This document shows positions 37,101 through 48,083 of a stretch of 64,000 bases of DNA, one piece after another. The translations under genes and the position numbers were made by a program. Within the stretch, counting starts at the first letter, position 1; every line of letters begins with the position of its first letter. Source of the stretch: Plicaturopsis crispa FD-325 SS-3 (lineage: Eukaryota > Basidiomycota > Agaricomycetes > Amylocorticiales > Amylocorticiaceae); the NCBI GenBank assembly GCA_000827205.1, contig KN832563.1, positions 754,863 to 818,862 on the forward strand, read 5' to 3'. Under the pieces are notes generated by a model. The model ran no database searches. It saw only the letters and a list, made by a program, of their open reading frames with translations, and had not been told where the DNA came from.

Positions 37101-38385
37101 CGTGCCAAGCTCCTCTTCGAGTCTCCCGCGTTGATGGCGCGACTCGCACTTTCCCCAGTCAGTGCGACCTGTGCGGCGGTCTAGTGCGTTGTACGACTCC
37201 TGCACCAGCTTCTCGCGGGACTGGTGAATGCGTGGATCGTCGGAGGGAAGAAGAAACGCGTCGAGCGCCGATGACGCAGGCCGCTTGAGCTGGTTCACGA
37301 CGATGTCCTTCCATTCGTTCGGGATGTCGGACTTCTTCTTGTTGACGGCGATGAGATACACGCGCGTGCGCGTGTGGGGGATGTAGTAGAACTTGGTATC
37401 GACGCGGTGGAAGGCGGCGCTGTAGCCTATGTCCTTGAAGTAACCCTCGACTCTTTTCCACGGTGCAGAGCAGACGTTCTCGAGGATGACAAGGGGCGGT
37501 TGATGCTTCTTGACCCATTTCAGCATGCCGCGGAAGGTTTGACCGGATTCACCGTTGCCGTCGATTTCTTGCTTCTTGTTGTTCAGGTTGGAATAATCCA
37601 CGCACGACGTGCCGGCAATGAGGATATCGACGTCACCGGGCACGGGTGCTTTGGCACCGTATGCCGTAGTGCTGAACGAAAACCGTCAGTAGCGGCGCGC
37701 ATGAAGACTGCGATGAAACATACGCCTCGTTTGCGCCAAGTTCACATACATCGCGAAACAGAAGAGGAGGGTGGAAGTTGCGTTCGATGTATGCTTGCTT
37801 AAAAGGCTCTATCTCGCACGAGAAAACGTGCTCGACGGCTAGATTTAAGCCATGCTGCTCGCGTATGGACTTGCAGATGAGGTCCAAAGCGAGGAGAGGC
37901 GACTCGGTGCCAGAACACATGGTGGCGACGCGTAGCTTACGCCCGTTTACGTGTTCCACCACGCCCTTTATCTTGGGAATATGGCTAACCATGTCGGCGA
38001 ACATTGCGGAGATGTCGTTTATGGGGGGTAGGTCGGATTCGTCTGGCGCACCGGTGGGTTTTGTCGTCTTTGCGACCGCCTTGGCCTTGCCCGATTTCTT
38101 CTTGGGTGCAGGTGCCTCGTCACTTTCTTCCGCTTCGCTCGCCTCCGTCTCAGCATCAGCCTCGCCTTCCTCGTCCTCGTCCTCTTCATCCTTATCCTCG
38201 CCCTTCTCCTGGTACTCGTCGTCGTCGTCGTCCGCCGACGCGTCGCCATCGCCGGCTATGTCCTCATCGTCCTCGTCGGGCTCTTTACGCGGAGCCTTGG
38301 CCTTTGGCGGCTTCGAATTTGGCGCCTTGAAGAAGGATGTGATGGACTTTTGGCCTTTAGCAGAGGATTTTGCCGCCTTTGCCAT
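31125..38385 (-). CDS. DNMT5: DNMT5-type DNA cytosine methyltransferase with Snf2 ATPase and RING
   Basis: ATP-dependent maintenance 5mC methyltransferase; in Cryptococcus the DNMT5 enzyme copies CpG methylation at hemimethylated sites. About 10 exons, roughly 2,200 residues. Order: PIP-like motif QKSITSFF (residues 12-19); Glu/Asp-rich tract (36-90); methyltransferase with motif I VATMCSGTESPLLALDLI (about 153-170), motif IV LIAGTSCVDYSNLNNKKQ, motif VI ILENVCSAPW, motif VIII TRTRVYLIAV and motif X GNAMSTTVVGACILAAL; a Cys-rich segment (CECEGRKN, CADCGATSCTKCGG); Snf2 lobe 1 with GGVLADQVGYGKTAITLGLI (Walker A), VDEYTYLEG (motif II) and HWVLSGTPP (motif III); RING CPMCEDAEIPHDEVAVLSTC with CGHMGCTKH; lobe 2 with ERVLIFVQF, MEESASGANLTAANHAIFVS and AVGRLVRYGQ. 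No chromodomain was seen. A disordered charged insertion of about 220 residues splits lobe 1. The start gives MAKAAKSSAKGQKS. Confidence 0.93.
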
Positions 38386-38587
38386 GATTGTTGAAAGTAA
38401 GAAATGCACCCGTCAAGACACGGAAATGTCACATTACGCGCAAGGTCACACTGTGACGGAGCAAATTGCAACTCCGCGCCAAGTGAATTATCTGCTTAGT
38501 AAGCCCTGTGCTTGAACCCCTGGCTGCCAGGTGAATCGTCGACGTCAACTGTTCGCTGCCTCTCACCGTACCACTACTATCGCCGCT

Positions 38588-39061
38588 ATGGTCTGCAAGA
38601 AATGTGAGAAGGTACGCAACCGGGGCTGTATTGATATCGTATAAAGACCTAACTGGCAAATTGAAATACAGAAACTGTCGAAAGTAGCAGCACCGGATCC
38701 ATTCACTGCGACCTCTTCCAGCGTCAAGGATGGCTCTCGAAAGATTGGCGAGAACAAGCTGCTCAGTCGACCTGGAAGTTCCAAGAACCGTTTTCAAGTG
38801 AGCTTCCTGTCATGCCACAGCGACTGCAGGCTAACGCAACATGTTTCAGCCATATCAAGGAAAATGTAAAGACTGTAAGCAACCAGTCACACAGAACAAG
38901 GCCAAATACTGTCATGGTGTGTAACGTCGTCCATAAGTGTGCGGCTCTTTTTTGGCTCATGCAGTCAAACCTCCCCAGGATGCGCGTACAAGAAAGGCCT
39001 GTGTTCCATCTGCGGGAAGCAAATACTGGACACAACAGGATACTCGATGTCGAGTAAATAG
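38588..39061 (+). CDS. CRIPT: CRIPT-like cysteine-rich protein
   Basis: Small conserved zinc-binding protein; in animals CRIPT is named for PSD-95 binding and is also a component linked to the minor spliceosome. Four exons join in frame: 38588-38611, 38672-38797, 38850-38916 and 38979-39061. The sequence starts MVCKKCEKKLSKVAAPDPF, then GSRKIGENKLLSRPGSSKNR, FQPYQGKCKDCKQPVTQ, KAKYCHGCAYKKGLCSICGK and QILDTTGYSMSSK. Four CxxC pairs (CKKC, CKDC, CHGC, CSIC) and the KYCxxCAYKKGxCxxCGK(Q/K) signature are all present. At about 99 residues it is the normal length. It is head to head with DNMT5, with 202 bp between starts. Confidence 0.95.
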
Positions 39062-39457
39062 GTGGGATAGAGGCACCCTCGAGTATCACCCGGACTTATA
39101 CCGCTTTCTACGTGTGTGACCTTTTTGTATCTATATCGCTTTGTTTGATAATGGAAACCCTTGCTATCCAAACGTAGCAATAATGCCTATCCCGACCGTC
39201 TGCGTGTGCCTATTGTGAGGTGTACTGCTGTGGCTTGTCTTAACGGCCCAGCGTAGACGGTCTGTACTCCTGAGGCAAGCCGACGTGCGTATCTCACCCA
39301 ACCCTACCGCCAGGGCTGACGAGCGTTGCGCAAACGTTCACAACGTGATCGCAGTTCCACAAAGGGCTTCCAAGACCAAACAAGGAGGGGTCTACACCTG
39401 CATTTGTTCATCGCCCAACGACGGAACGAGTAAAGCAATGAACCCACCTCATTTGAA
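39062..39457. other. Intergenic region between convergent genes
   Basis: About 400 bp between the stops of CRIPT and the methyltransferase gene. Nothing recognised. Confidence 0.4.
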
Positions 39458-40276
39458 TCATGGCCACCTCAGGGATATCCACACCACCCATCCTCGCCGC
39501 TCTCTTTCGTCATCCGCACGAGTGACGTCCCATGGGACTCGCACATCGTCGTCTCCCACTTTCCGCTCGGTTATACTTGCGACATGGAACCCAGCTTTCT
39601 CCGCCGCATCCAGGAACGCCTGTATCGTATAGCGACCCGTATGCAAGCCGGCGACCAGATGCACGCGTGCATCTGCTGTGCGTCTGAGCGTCATGCGCAG
39701 AGACTGAAGGAACGGTGCGTGGAATTCGGAGTTCCACAGTGTATCAGCCGCCAGGACAATGTCATATCCATCGTCGGCATCCGCGCCGCAAGACAAAGAC
39801 GACACATCCGAGCCCCACGCGTACGCGACGGCACGACACCGATCGCCGACATCGTTCCGCTCAATATTCGCGCGCAGGGTCGCAATCAACTGATCGTCCG
39901 GATAGTCGCTGACAGTCACCCGCACGCCGTGGTGCAGCTTAGCGATGAGGATCCCCGGAAGGCCGGCAGCGGCGCCCAGCTCGAGGATGCGCAGGTCGTT
40001 CCGCTCGTGCAAGCCGAGGTCCGGAAGATGGTCTGCGAGAAAGATCGCGGCGACCCAGATGGACGGTGCGTGAAGAGACCAGTTGGCCGACGACGTGTCG
40101 GGAGTTCGCAATGATACGACTGCTCCATCGCTCGCCTCGGAAGTGTAGGTGAAGAGTGCCCCTGCAGCAGAATGTGTTATGGGACTGTATCCGTATAAAG
40201 TCTCCAGCGACGTTGACAAAATATCCTCTGGTTCAGAATCGATTTCGTTTCTCTCGTCGCTGGAGCTGGTCGCCAT
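39458..40276 (-). CDS. EFM7: EFM7/NNT1-like protein methyltransferase
   Basis: Class I SAM-dependent methyltransferase of the METTL21/FAM86-like group. Yeast Efm7 (formerly Nnt1) methylates the N-terminus and Lys2 of elongation factor eEF1A. The gene is one exon of 272 residues. Landmarks are HAPSIWVAAIFLADHLPDLG, ILELGAAAGLPGILIAKLH (motif I, E-x-G-A-x-x-G), VRVTVSDYPDDQLIATLRAN (motif post I), VAYAWGSD (WG signature), YDIVLAADTLWNSEFHAPFL (motif IV, D-x-x-x-x-A-D, followed by W-N) and a C-terminal RRGWVVWISLRWP strand. The LELGAAAGLP, SDYPD and DTLWN combination fits Efm7 best among the eEF1A methyltransferases. Its ATG is complementary to 40274-40276. Confidence 0.85.
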   Translation of the reverse strand: MATSSSDERNEIDSEPEDILSTSLETLYGYSPITHSAAGALFTYTSEASDGAVVSLRTPDTSSANWSLHAPSIWVAAIFLADHLPDLGLHERNDLRILELGAAAGLPGILIAKLHHGVRVTVSDYPDDQLIATLRANIERNDVGDRCRAVAYAWGSDVSSLSCGADADDGYDIVLAADTLWNSEFHAPFLQSLRMTLRRTADARVHLVAGLHTGRYTIQAFLDAAEKAGFHVASITERKVGDDDVRVPWDVTRADDERERRGWVVWISLRWP

Positions 40277-40570
40277 GCCTCAAGCGCACGCTCGTCGCTC
40301 GCCCGTCTCTTTAGTCCACAGAAGCGATCCGCTTAGATGATACCGGAGCTAGCACTGTTTGAGACAATGGACATGATTTGCAAATTTGGAAGAAATCAAT
40401 AATTGTGGATTTCAGGGCCGTTTTAGGGGCTATAATTATGCGTGGGAAAGTTCGACAATGGTCTCTTCAAAGTGGGTCCTTATAATAACCAATTTCTGCA
40501 ACTTATCGTCCACCAACTCTCTTTCAAGTTTTCGCCTGCTGTATATCGCAAGCCTGTTTATTTTGATATC

Positions 40571-42917
40571 ATGGAGGATCCTATCGCAGCTCTGTCGTCC
40601 TCGCCAGACAGGTATGTCGCAGTCGCGTCTCAGAGGCGAGAAAGTACGCGCCGACTGACTTGCGATCACTAGACCGAGGTCGGGAAAGACTTATGCAGGC
40701 AGGGCAAAGGTGCGCCACTCCTCTTATGCCATTCATTTTGCGATCTAACTTGTCGACAGAGAAAGCGCAGTGTCGTGAATTATACAGAGTGCGTGCGCTG
40801 CTCGACGGAGTCGTGTGAGGTGCTTACTACTTGTGCACAGAGACCAGTCGGAGGAGTCGGACTCCCAAGATATCCCTGCTGAAGCCGAAGCGTCGAAACC
40901 CAACACCCGCGCATCGGAGGAAAGCTTCACCATGGTGCGTCGCCTCATCGGTCGTCAGGGAACACGATAGCTTACAAAATACTCCAGCCTCCCGCAAGCG
41001 AGGAACCAAAACCAGTCGAAGTCGAGTGAGCACACGCGTCCTTTTCGTTGATATCTCCTCTTCGCTAACATACGCATAGCTTGTCCGCCCCTGCACCCAA
41101 GCGTGCGCGACGCCAGTCCGTCTCCGCGCCAAAGACCCCAAAGACTCCGCACCGGAAGACATCCTCGACCAAAGCGACCACAGACGGTGATCAGTCGCGG
41201 GAGTTGGACTCGCAAGAACCGACCGAAGTGTCGAAGTCCGGTGCCGAAGAAAAGTCCATGATGGTGCGTAGCTCCTCTTACCGCGCGAAGAAGTCAGATA
41301 CTGAGATGTTTCGGTGCAGCCCCCCGCAAGTCAAGGCCCGAAGGAGGCCGAGGCAAGGTGAGCACATTCACTGGTTTGGTAGCTTTCCGCTGTTGCTTAC
41401 ACGCACGCAGTGCACCAAAGCGCGCGCGACGCCAGTCGGTCTCCGCACCAAAGACACCCAACCCACTCCACCGACGATCATCGTCGGTAAAATTGAAGAA
41501 AGACGACGAGTCTCCCGTAGTCTCGAGCGCTGCCAAGCCAGCCTCCGTGAGATCATCGAAACGCCAACAGTCCTTGTAAGCAGTCTGCCGCGTTCGCCGC
41601 CGCCCCTCGCTCACTCGTAGTTCAGACGACCCGAAACGCCCGCACCGGGCGACGAAGATGACGACGACGACACAGCGTCGATCGCAGAGTCGTCGAAGAG
41701 CACCTTCACGGTGCGCCGGACCGAGGCCGCACGCATCGCGGTGCTCAAGGGCGACCCCGCGTGCGCCGAGCTGGAGCCGCACCGGGTGCTTTGCAACCGG
41801 TGCAACAAGTGGGTGAATACCGGCAAGAGACAGACGTACACGATCCGCCCGTGGATGAACCACCGCACGCGATGCGACCAGCAAAACCCTCTCCCGTGCG
41901 TGTGACTTCCTCGTTTCACGGCCGTTACTAACTAGATCCGCAGAGCGCCCCAGACGCCCGCCCCGGTCGGGAAACACCCTTCCGCCTCGCCGGCGCCGCC
42001 CACGTCAGCAGTCGCTGCGAGGGTAGCGTCGCTGACGTCGTCGGCGTCGTCGGGCTCCTTATGCGACCAGTCCGCGCCGAGCACGGAGGCCGAGCGCCAA
42101 GCTTTCCTCGCGAACGACCCCGACGTCGAGGAGTTCAAGCCGCACGAGGTGGTGTGCAAGATCTGCAAGACGCGCATCAAGCTCGCCACGACGCGCCGGT
42201 TCTACCTGCACAAGTGGCTGCAACACAAGCAGAAGTGCCCGACCGTCCAGTGCGTGTGATCTGAGCCGTGGCGTGATGATGACCGCTGATTTTGATTTCG
42301 CAGGCCGACCAAAGTGGAGTGGACGAGTGCGCTGGCGAACGACTCGCGCGTGCAGGCATTTAGTGCGCAGCTTGTCAAGTGCAAGGTCTGCAAGCAGGAC
42401 GTCCCCCAGGATGGCGACTACGACTTGACAAAGTGGCGCGAACACAAGGCCGCGTGCTCCATGTAAGTCTCTAGTCTTATGATGTTCGCCTTTCACACGC
42501 ATACTAACGCGTCTCCTCAGTGCGGACACCCCCTCGATGAAGCCGCTGTCGAAGAAACTGTGGCCGTCGAACAAGCCCGCATCCACTCTCGGCCGGTCAT
42601 TGGGTAGTGCCTCCTCTACGCCGTCGCTGCCACTTTCTCGTCCGCTTCCTTCCACCGCGTCCTCGAGTAGCAAACTTTTCCGTTCCGGCACCTCTATCGA
42701 TGGCGCTCGTCCCTCTGCATCCACGTCCACGTCCACCAGCCCCCCTGCCCGCACCTCGGAGAAACGCGCGCGCGACGATAGCGACGTCGGCAACGAGCGC
42801 CCGCAGAAGAGCCAGAAGAAGAGCGAGGACGACCTGCCGACCGCAATGGACATTCTTCTCTTGCCGTTCCGGACGTTCCTGCGGGGTTTCCGGGAGGGCA
42901 TGGGCTCCTCTGCGTGA
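40571..42917 (+). CDS. Three-module CCHC zinc protein
   Basis: About ten exons. The first half is disordered, with two related segments: PAPKRARRQSVSAPKTPKTP (from about 41085) and APKRARRQSVSAPKTPNPLH (from about 41413), each likely to contain a nuclear localisation signal. The second half carries three copies of one module. Copy 1 (about 41744-41880): LKGDP, CNRC, RPWMNHRTRC. Copy 2 (about 42106-42240): LANDP, CKIC, HKWLQHKQKC. Copy 3 (about 42333-42460): LANDS, CKVC, TKWREHKAAC. All fit L-x2-D-x12-C-x2-C-x14/16-W-x2-H-x3-C. Each module lies in its own exon, and the introns before and after are all phase 2, so the exons are symmetric. The tail is Ser/Thr-rich with KRARDDSD and QKSQKKSEDD, ending in a hydrophobic ILLLPFRTFLRGFREGM helix. 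Function unknown. Confidence 0.75.
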
Positions 42918-43707
42918 GCCTCGCCACTCATCATCACCTCATCTCTGCATATATACGTCCCATTTGCTCATATCACATAAGTACCACCTTTCCTTTGTTT
43001 TCTTTTCCTGTTATCCATGCGCATCGTCCTCGTGTCTCCGTCTTTTCATTGCGCACATATGTTCTCTCATCTGCATATTCACATGGTGGGTAGTACCATT
43101 CCGTCTCAAGGACGTCCATACATCTAGCATCTGTTCATCTGCGTACACTGGTAATATGCAGTACTTCTCAGTATCTACAGTACCTAGTTACTCCGCTATC
43201 TAATTCTAATTTATTCCGCACGACTTTGAATGAGAGCTTGCCGAATTTGAAGTTCGCATGCTTTAGCGCCGCAAATGAAGGTAGTTTCGCCTGGAGAGTC
43301 ATCGTCATGTTTATCAAGAGCAATTTTACTATTAAAGGCCTACCACTGTATGGCGCCTCGCGCCCTCAGTCCTCAACGCACGTGCGATTATATAGGTTGT
43401 CCATGCAACCGACGATTATAATCGACGAAAGGTTTGCTTTATATTTGTTGCCATCCAGATAAGTGGAGGCCAGTTTTGTACATTGTTGCTAATTGATATC
43501 CTTGTCATACAAAGGATTGCTGACCGTTTCCTTTTCCACCAAAGCCCAAATAAAAGGAATAAATCTACGAAAGCCGCTGGCCAAAAGTCCAAGAGCAAGA
43601 TAGATAAAGTGTTAATGAAATGAATGGGGATCCGTGCGGGATGAATGCCCTCCTTGTACGAGGGTTTGTTGCTTGCGTGGCCGAGTTGATCGGAACGCCA
43701 GTTGCTC
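42918..43707. other. Intergenic region between convergent genes
   Basis: About 790 bp. The right part, from about 43450, is similar to the sequence downstream of the second laccase (48590 onward) and marks the left border of the duplicated unit. No gene. Confidence 0.45.
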
Positions 43708-45675
43708 TCAGAGCTGGTCGGGAGTGAGCGCATCGTAGATGGGGCACAAGTTCGACCACGAGGCGGGGACAGGGTTGGCGGACGCGGTGTCGTTGATGTC
43801 CTCGGCGAACACAATGGCGAACCCGGCCTCGAGATGCCAGTCGATGTGGCAGTGGAGGAACCACGGCCCAGGGTTGTCCGTGGTCCAGCGGATGGTGACG
43901 TTGTCGCCAGCCGCACCGATGCTCACGACGTCGCGGCGGACAGGGTTGGCGTAGTTGTACGTCGTGCTACCTGCGCTGCGCACGACATCGAAGGTGTGGC
44001 CGTGCAAATGGAAGGGGTGCTGTCGCAGAATGTCTACATTAGACTACGAATAAAATGTGAGGCAATAGGAAGACGTACAGGACCGCCGGCGACGCCTGCA
44101 GGCAGCGAAAGCTCGATAACCTTGTTCGACGGGAGACTGTACAGTGACCCGGAGGGAAGAAGGTCAGCGGCCGTCTGGGCGCCACTGAGGATCTGCAGAA
44201 GGACGGGGACAGTGGGTGAAGTCCAAGTAGCGCCGTTGATGGTGAAGTCGAGGTTGGTGGCATCGAACACCAAATTGAGGTTCAGAGTTACATCCGCACC
44301 GCCGATTTCCGCGGTACCAGGAGCACCGGGATTCTCCAATGGCTAATCAAAGATTCAAGGGTCAGATGTAAAACTGTGACGCGGTCCGTGAAATGTTCTC
44401 ACGTGAAGGTCAAGTTCGCTCATGGGAATGACGCTGGTTGTCTGGTTCGTGGTAGGGTCTGCGGTTGCGTTGGCGCCGCTATAGCGAAGGATAGCCGAGT
44501 TGATCCCTCCTTCGAATCCGGTAGAACCCAAGTTGGGGTTCGCACGAATCCAGTAGTTGTCGACAGCCTCGCTAGCATCAAGCTGAAGAGACTAGGTTAG
44601 TAATTATCTATTTTGTCAAGGAAATGTGATTCACGATGAAAGAATAACGCTGCCCCGCGAAAATCTGGATCTCATCGACCACGACGGGATCAATGTTAAC
44701 ACCGTCGACCTCAATGATGGTAAGGTTGTGCCCGTCGATGGAGAACGTGAAGTTCGGGTCGCACGAGATAGATACGAGGCGCATGCGGTATCTCTTGCCT
44801 TTCTCGACGCCGATGACGGAAATGTCGGAGGACGGACCTCCGACGTAACGACCCAGACCATTGATCAGGGTAGAGTCAGCGGTAGGGAATGCGCCGGCAC
44901 TGGGAGCAGGGGTGTGGTACCTAGAATGCAAAATATCATTAGAAGTGAAAGCATGCAATCGGGAGGATGTATTCTTACCAATCGGCGAGGACGATAACAG
45001 TTGACTCGTCGTCAACATCGTACAGACTGGCATGTGGGTCGTTAGGGTCGTACACAACGAGAGGACCCCTTAGACCATCACAGTACTGTGTCGAGAGATG
45101 GGAGTGATACCAGAATGTGCCTGTGAGCAATAAAGTCAGTCATCAATTTATAGTGGCTATGATAATCAAAAAATTCATTACCCGCTTGGTTAGGGACGTT
45201 GAAGTCGTACAGGAAGGAGTTGTTTGCGGCTATGGGACATTGATTGACAAATGCCGGCCCATCGGCCCAGTTAGTACCGGCTTGGAAGAAACCGTGCCAA
45301 TGCTGCAGAAATATGATGAGCTCTTGTGATATTTCAGGAGGGTATGGTTAACATACAATCGAAGTGCTCCTAAGCATAGTGTTGTCGGTGAGCCCGTCAA
45401 TGACGTTGATTTGGAAGTTGGCTCCTTTGTTGCCGGTAATGAGTGGACCGGGGAAGACGCCCTCAGCGAGGACGGCCCTACAAAATGAACACGAAACGCG
45501 ATGAGTGTTCAGGAAAATATTGTGCAAGAGGTGAACGGTGACCGTACGATCGACTGAAGCCATCGGGACTGATGTCTGCGTTCGCGATATTCAAGTCCGT
45601 GACAGGGCCTATAGCAGCGAAGACGGTTCCAGAGACCGCTAACGCAGCGACGGATAAATACTGGAGGCGAGACAT
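43708..45675 (-). CDS. Secreted laccase, copy A
   Basis: Extracellular multicopper oxidase (EC 1.10.3.2) that oxidises phenols and lignin fragments while reducing oxygen to water. Signal peptide [20 protein letters not shown], with the mature protein likely starting [20 protein letters not shown]. Copper motifs: L1 [16 protein letters not shown]2 [20 protein letters not shown]3 [12 protein letters not shown] and L4 [16 protein letters not shown]. The residue 10 positions after the L4 cysteine is Phe, which in known laccases goes with higher redox potential. N-glycosylation sites such as NNS, NAT and NQT are present. About nine exons, with introns at sites typical of Polyporales laccases. It ends DALTPDQL. 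The core promoter has TATAAA about 100 bp before the start. The protein is a close paralogue of the laccase at 48865-50814. Confidence 0.96.
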
Positions 45676-45776
45676 TGGACAGAATGAGAGAGCGAATGTG
45701 TCGACAGCAAACTCCAGGAGATGACCGCGAAAGCCTGCAAAACTGGATGTTAAAATGCATGGCATGCATAGAGGCC

Positions 45777-45782
45777 TTTATA
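45777..45782 (-). promoter_or_regulatory. TATA box of laccase A
   Basis: TATAAA on the minus strand 102 bp before the ATG. The surrounding TATAAAGGCCTCTA is identical in laccase B at the same distance (105 bp). Confidence 0.7.
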
Positions 45783-47716
45783 TGTGTCTCGAGATGCCCC
45801 CAGAGAGGCACGTATGCATGCCAGTCGTCACACAGTTCACCGTCCGGTTGGGAAGCGAGGCACAACAAGCCGGCTGGCGTCCGATGTTCGTGGATCGGTG
45901 CCGATGATCATTATTTGCGAATGAGGAGTACGGCATTCCAACTTCAGGAGGAGTAGGTACGGAGATGCCGCGCGGAGGTAGGGCCAGTAAGTCCCAGGCC
46001 CTGGAAAAACTGATAGATGTGTTCGAGGGGGGAGGACGGCGGAGAAGTGACACAGGTGCGCAGGCACCTCATCCCCGACGGTAAAGTCTATGGGTGTACC
46101 TATCGGTCCAATCAAATACCAAGTGAACACTGCGTAGATCCGCTCAGCTGCACTTTCGAGCAATTAAGTACAACGGACGAGATTGGACGAGACTTACACG
46201 AAAGTCATCCTGTACGTTAGAGAAGAGGCACACTGCGTATGATCCACTAGAAACTCCGTTTGCTGAGAAATAGGGAAGAGAGACACTGAATGCGCACCTA
46301 CAGCGTAGTTAAAAAGTTGTGTGTGAACTTCATGGCGCCGGAGTAGTAAGCACCGATTTTCGCTGCTTTCTGCTCAGGGCAGCAGTCTCACTGCACACGG
46401 CTAGACCTAGCTCTAGTCAGCAGCATCTACACAATGAATGAGGAACAGCGCACTGTTTGATATGCCTGAGGTTGGGCCAAAAGGAAAAGGACGAACTTGA
46501 ACTTGGACGGAAACTGAGATTGCAGGGCTCCGGACGCCGCGGTCGTAGTACACGTGGCCCTGAAATGATCGCCAAAGCTTTGTTTGCTTCCGAACAAGTC
46601 CCATCATTGCCCGTCGCAGCGTCAATTATGGCTCGGGTACGATGTATGTTCAGTGTGTTGTGAGTCCGTTTTCTTGCTTTCAGACAGACCGTATAGACGA
46701 TACTGACGATGGACGCGCACTGAATGTGCGAGTACGCAGTCAAAATGGATCGGCGGAAGTCACCGTGGTAGTACTATGTGCTCTCGCTCTCGGGCTCGGA
46801 CGCCGGCGGTCCCATCGATTTAATTGACTGCCATCTTAATGATCAGACCGTGGATTAGGCGGACCTTGCCGTTGTTGGCGTCTACGGAACCGCGATCCTC
46901 GTGGTAGCGCTTTGACCCTTTCGATTTGCGTTCGATAGGCAAATTCGAAGTAGAGGCCGTCGTACCACGCAAGCGGCCCCGTCACCAATTCAGTGAGTAG
47001 TGCATCATGAGGGACTGTATGTGCCTGCTCTTGGGACGTCTTTGTGAGTCATTTCTTGCCCATCGTGACATTGTTGCACTCTCAGGCGGGCTTCAGTGTC
47101 CCCCCCGCGCGCGCCCTGTGGACATCCTGGATCACACGCGTACGTTCGGTACCGAAACGCACATTCGCCCACGCCCTAGAGATAAAGCTTCGCCGATCAA
47201 ATACGCGGAGTTGCCGGTTCCTCCTGGATCAAAAACGTCATCTCGGAAAGTACAAGATGCGATGTGCATTCCAGTTGTCATTGTCATTGGCCAATCATTA
47301 ACATTGAATTGACTTCAGGCTACGAGACCTCCTAATCACTACAAACATCCGTATGGGTGTACTACATGTAATGGTCTGATCTTTCCTGCTTTGTTCCTGC
47401 CAAAGATGCTGACACACACTATGTCCTCCGCAGTTCCCATCGCCATTTATCTCACCACCGGCCCCCACTTCTAGATGCTTACCGCAATCCATCTCCGAGC
47501 ACTCTTGCATCGCCAGGTCCCCGCTAAGTCCCTGTGCCAGTAATCCCTCATCATACCCAGGGCCGCATCCTCGTCCGCCGCCTAATTCCGCGCCAAAACC
47601 TTGACCATCGTTCCTGGAGAAAAGGCATCCCCTTGTCACATTATCACGAAGTCGGCCTGCAGTAAGCAGACGTACGTGTGCCGGGTCCGATGGTCTCCCC
47701 TGTGCTGTGGGTCAGA

Positions 47717-47722
47717 TATAAG
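47717..47722 (+). promoter_or_regulatory. TATA-like element of peptide gene A
   Basis: TATAAG lies 97 bp before the ATG at 47814. The paralogue has TATAAG 94 bp before its ATG. Shared sequence and spacing support a real core promoter for both small genes. Confidence 0.55.
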
Positions 47723-47813
47723 CTGCTCCTGTACTGATGAGAGAGTGCGATAGAAACTTTCTACCTCAATAATTTCCTCGTCGCTCAAACCCCCACCTGC
47801 ACTCTCGTTTGCA

Positions 47814-48083
47814 ATGCTTCTTAAGCCCGTCATCTTTGCCGCCGCCCTTGCAGGTGCGGTCAGTGCGCAAGAGTCGCAGTCCAGGGTGTGTAGTATCCTG
47901 TCGTGCGTTGTGTTCAACGATTCACTTACGCGCAATGGCATACTTTAGCAACACGGTCCACCCGGGACTAGGACGTTCACTGCGACCAAAGTGTTCAACA
48001 CTGTCGTCCCATACTCCCCCTACCTAACTCAGGTCACGGAGACGACCACTTGGACACAGTTCCCTCCTGCCAAGTCCTCTTAA
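47814..48083 (+). CDS. Small secreted cysteine-free peptide, copy A
   Basis: Two exons, 47814-47885 and 47949-48083, encode 68 residues. The signal peptide is MLLKPVIFAAALAGAVSA, with likely cleavage before QESQSR. The mature peptide is about 50 residues with no cysteine: a GPPG turn, RTFTATKVFNTVVPY, SPYLTQVTETTTWTQFPP, ending AKSS. The intron is phase 0, right after SQSR, in exactly the place used by the paralogue at 52525. Both the exon structure and the protein are conserved while the flanks have diverged, which argues for a real coding gene. I do not recognise the family. The Thr/Tyr/Pro-rich mature part suggests an extended secreted or wall-associated peptide. Its position divergent from a laccase is repeated in copy B. 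Confidence 0.8.

Larger units (their letters stand above)
45676..47813. promoter_or_regulatory. Divergent promoter region, copy A (laccase / secreted peptide)
   Basis: 2.1 kb without a supported gene, between two start codons that point away from each other. It shares short blocks with the equivalent region of copy B: GGACGCCGCGGT (46532 and 51626), then CACGTGGCCCTGAAATGATC (46551 and 51647), CGCGATCCTCGTGGT (46891 and 52015) and TTTGACCCTTTCGAT (46911 and 52035), in the same order. CACGTG is an E-box. A TGCGCAC on the minus strand at 46056-46062 fits the metal-response consensus TGCRCNC known from laccase promoters, but such a short match may be chance. Confidence 0.55.
43450..48083. repeat. 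Duplicated laccase-peptide unit, copy A
   Basis: Direct repeat of about 4.6 kb, matching copy B at 48590-52801. It holds a laccase (minus), a divergent promoter region and a secreted-peptide gene (plus) in the same order and orientation. Shared landmarks include TTGATATCCTTGTCATACAA (43493 and 48635) downstream of the laccase and blocks in the promoter. Coding parts are highly similar; non-coding parts are much more diverged, so the duplication is not recent. Confidence 0.85.

Noticed and set aside
45676-47813. Coding genes inside the laccase-peptide divergent region
   Set aside because: Frames are short, not conserved between copies A and B, and lack signal peptides or splice continuity.
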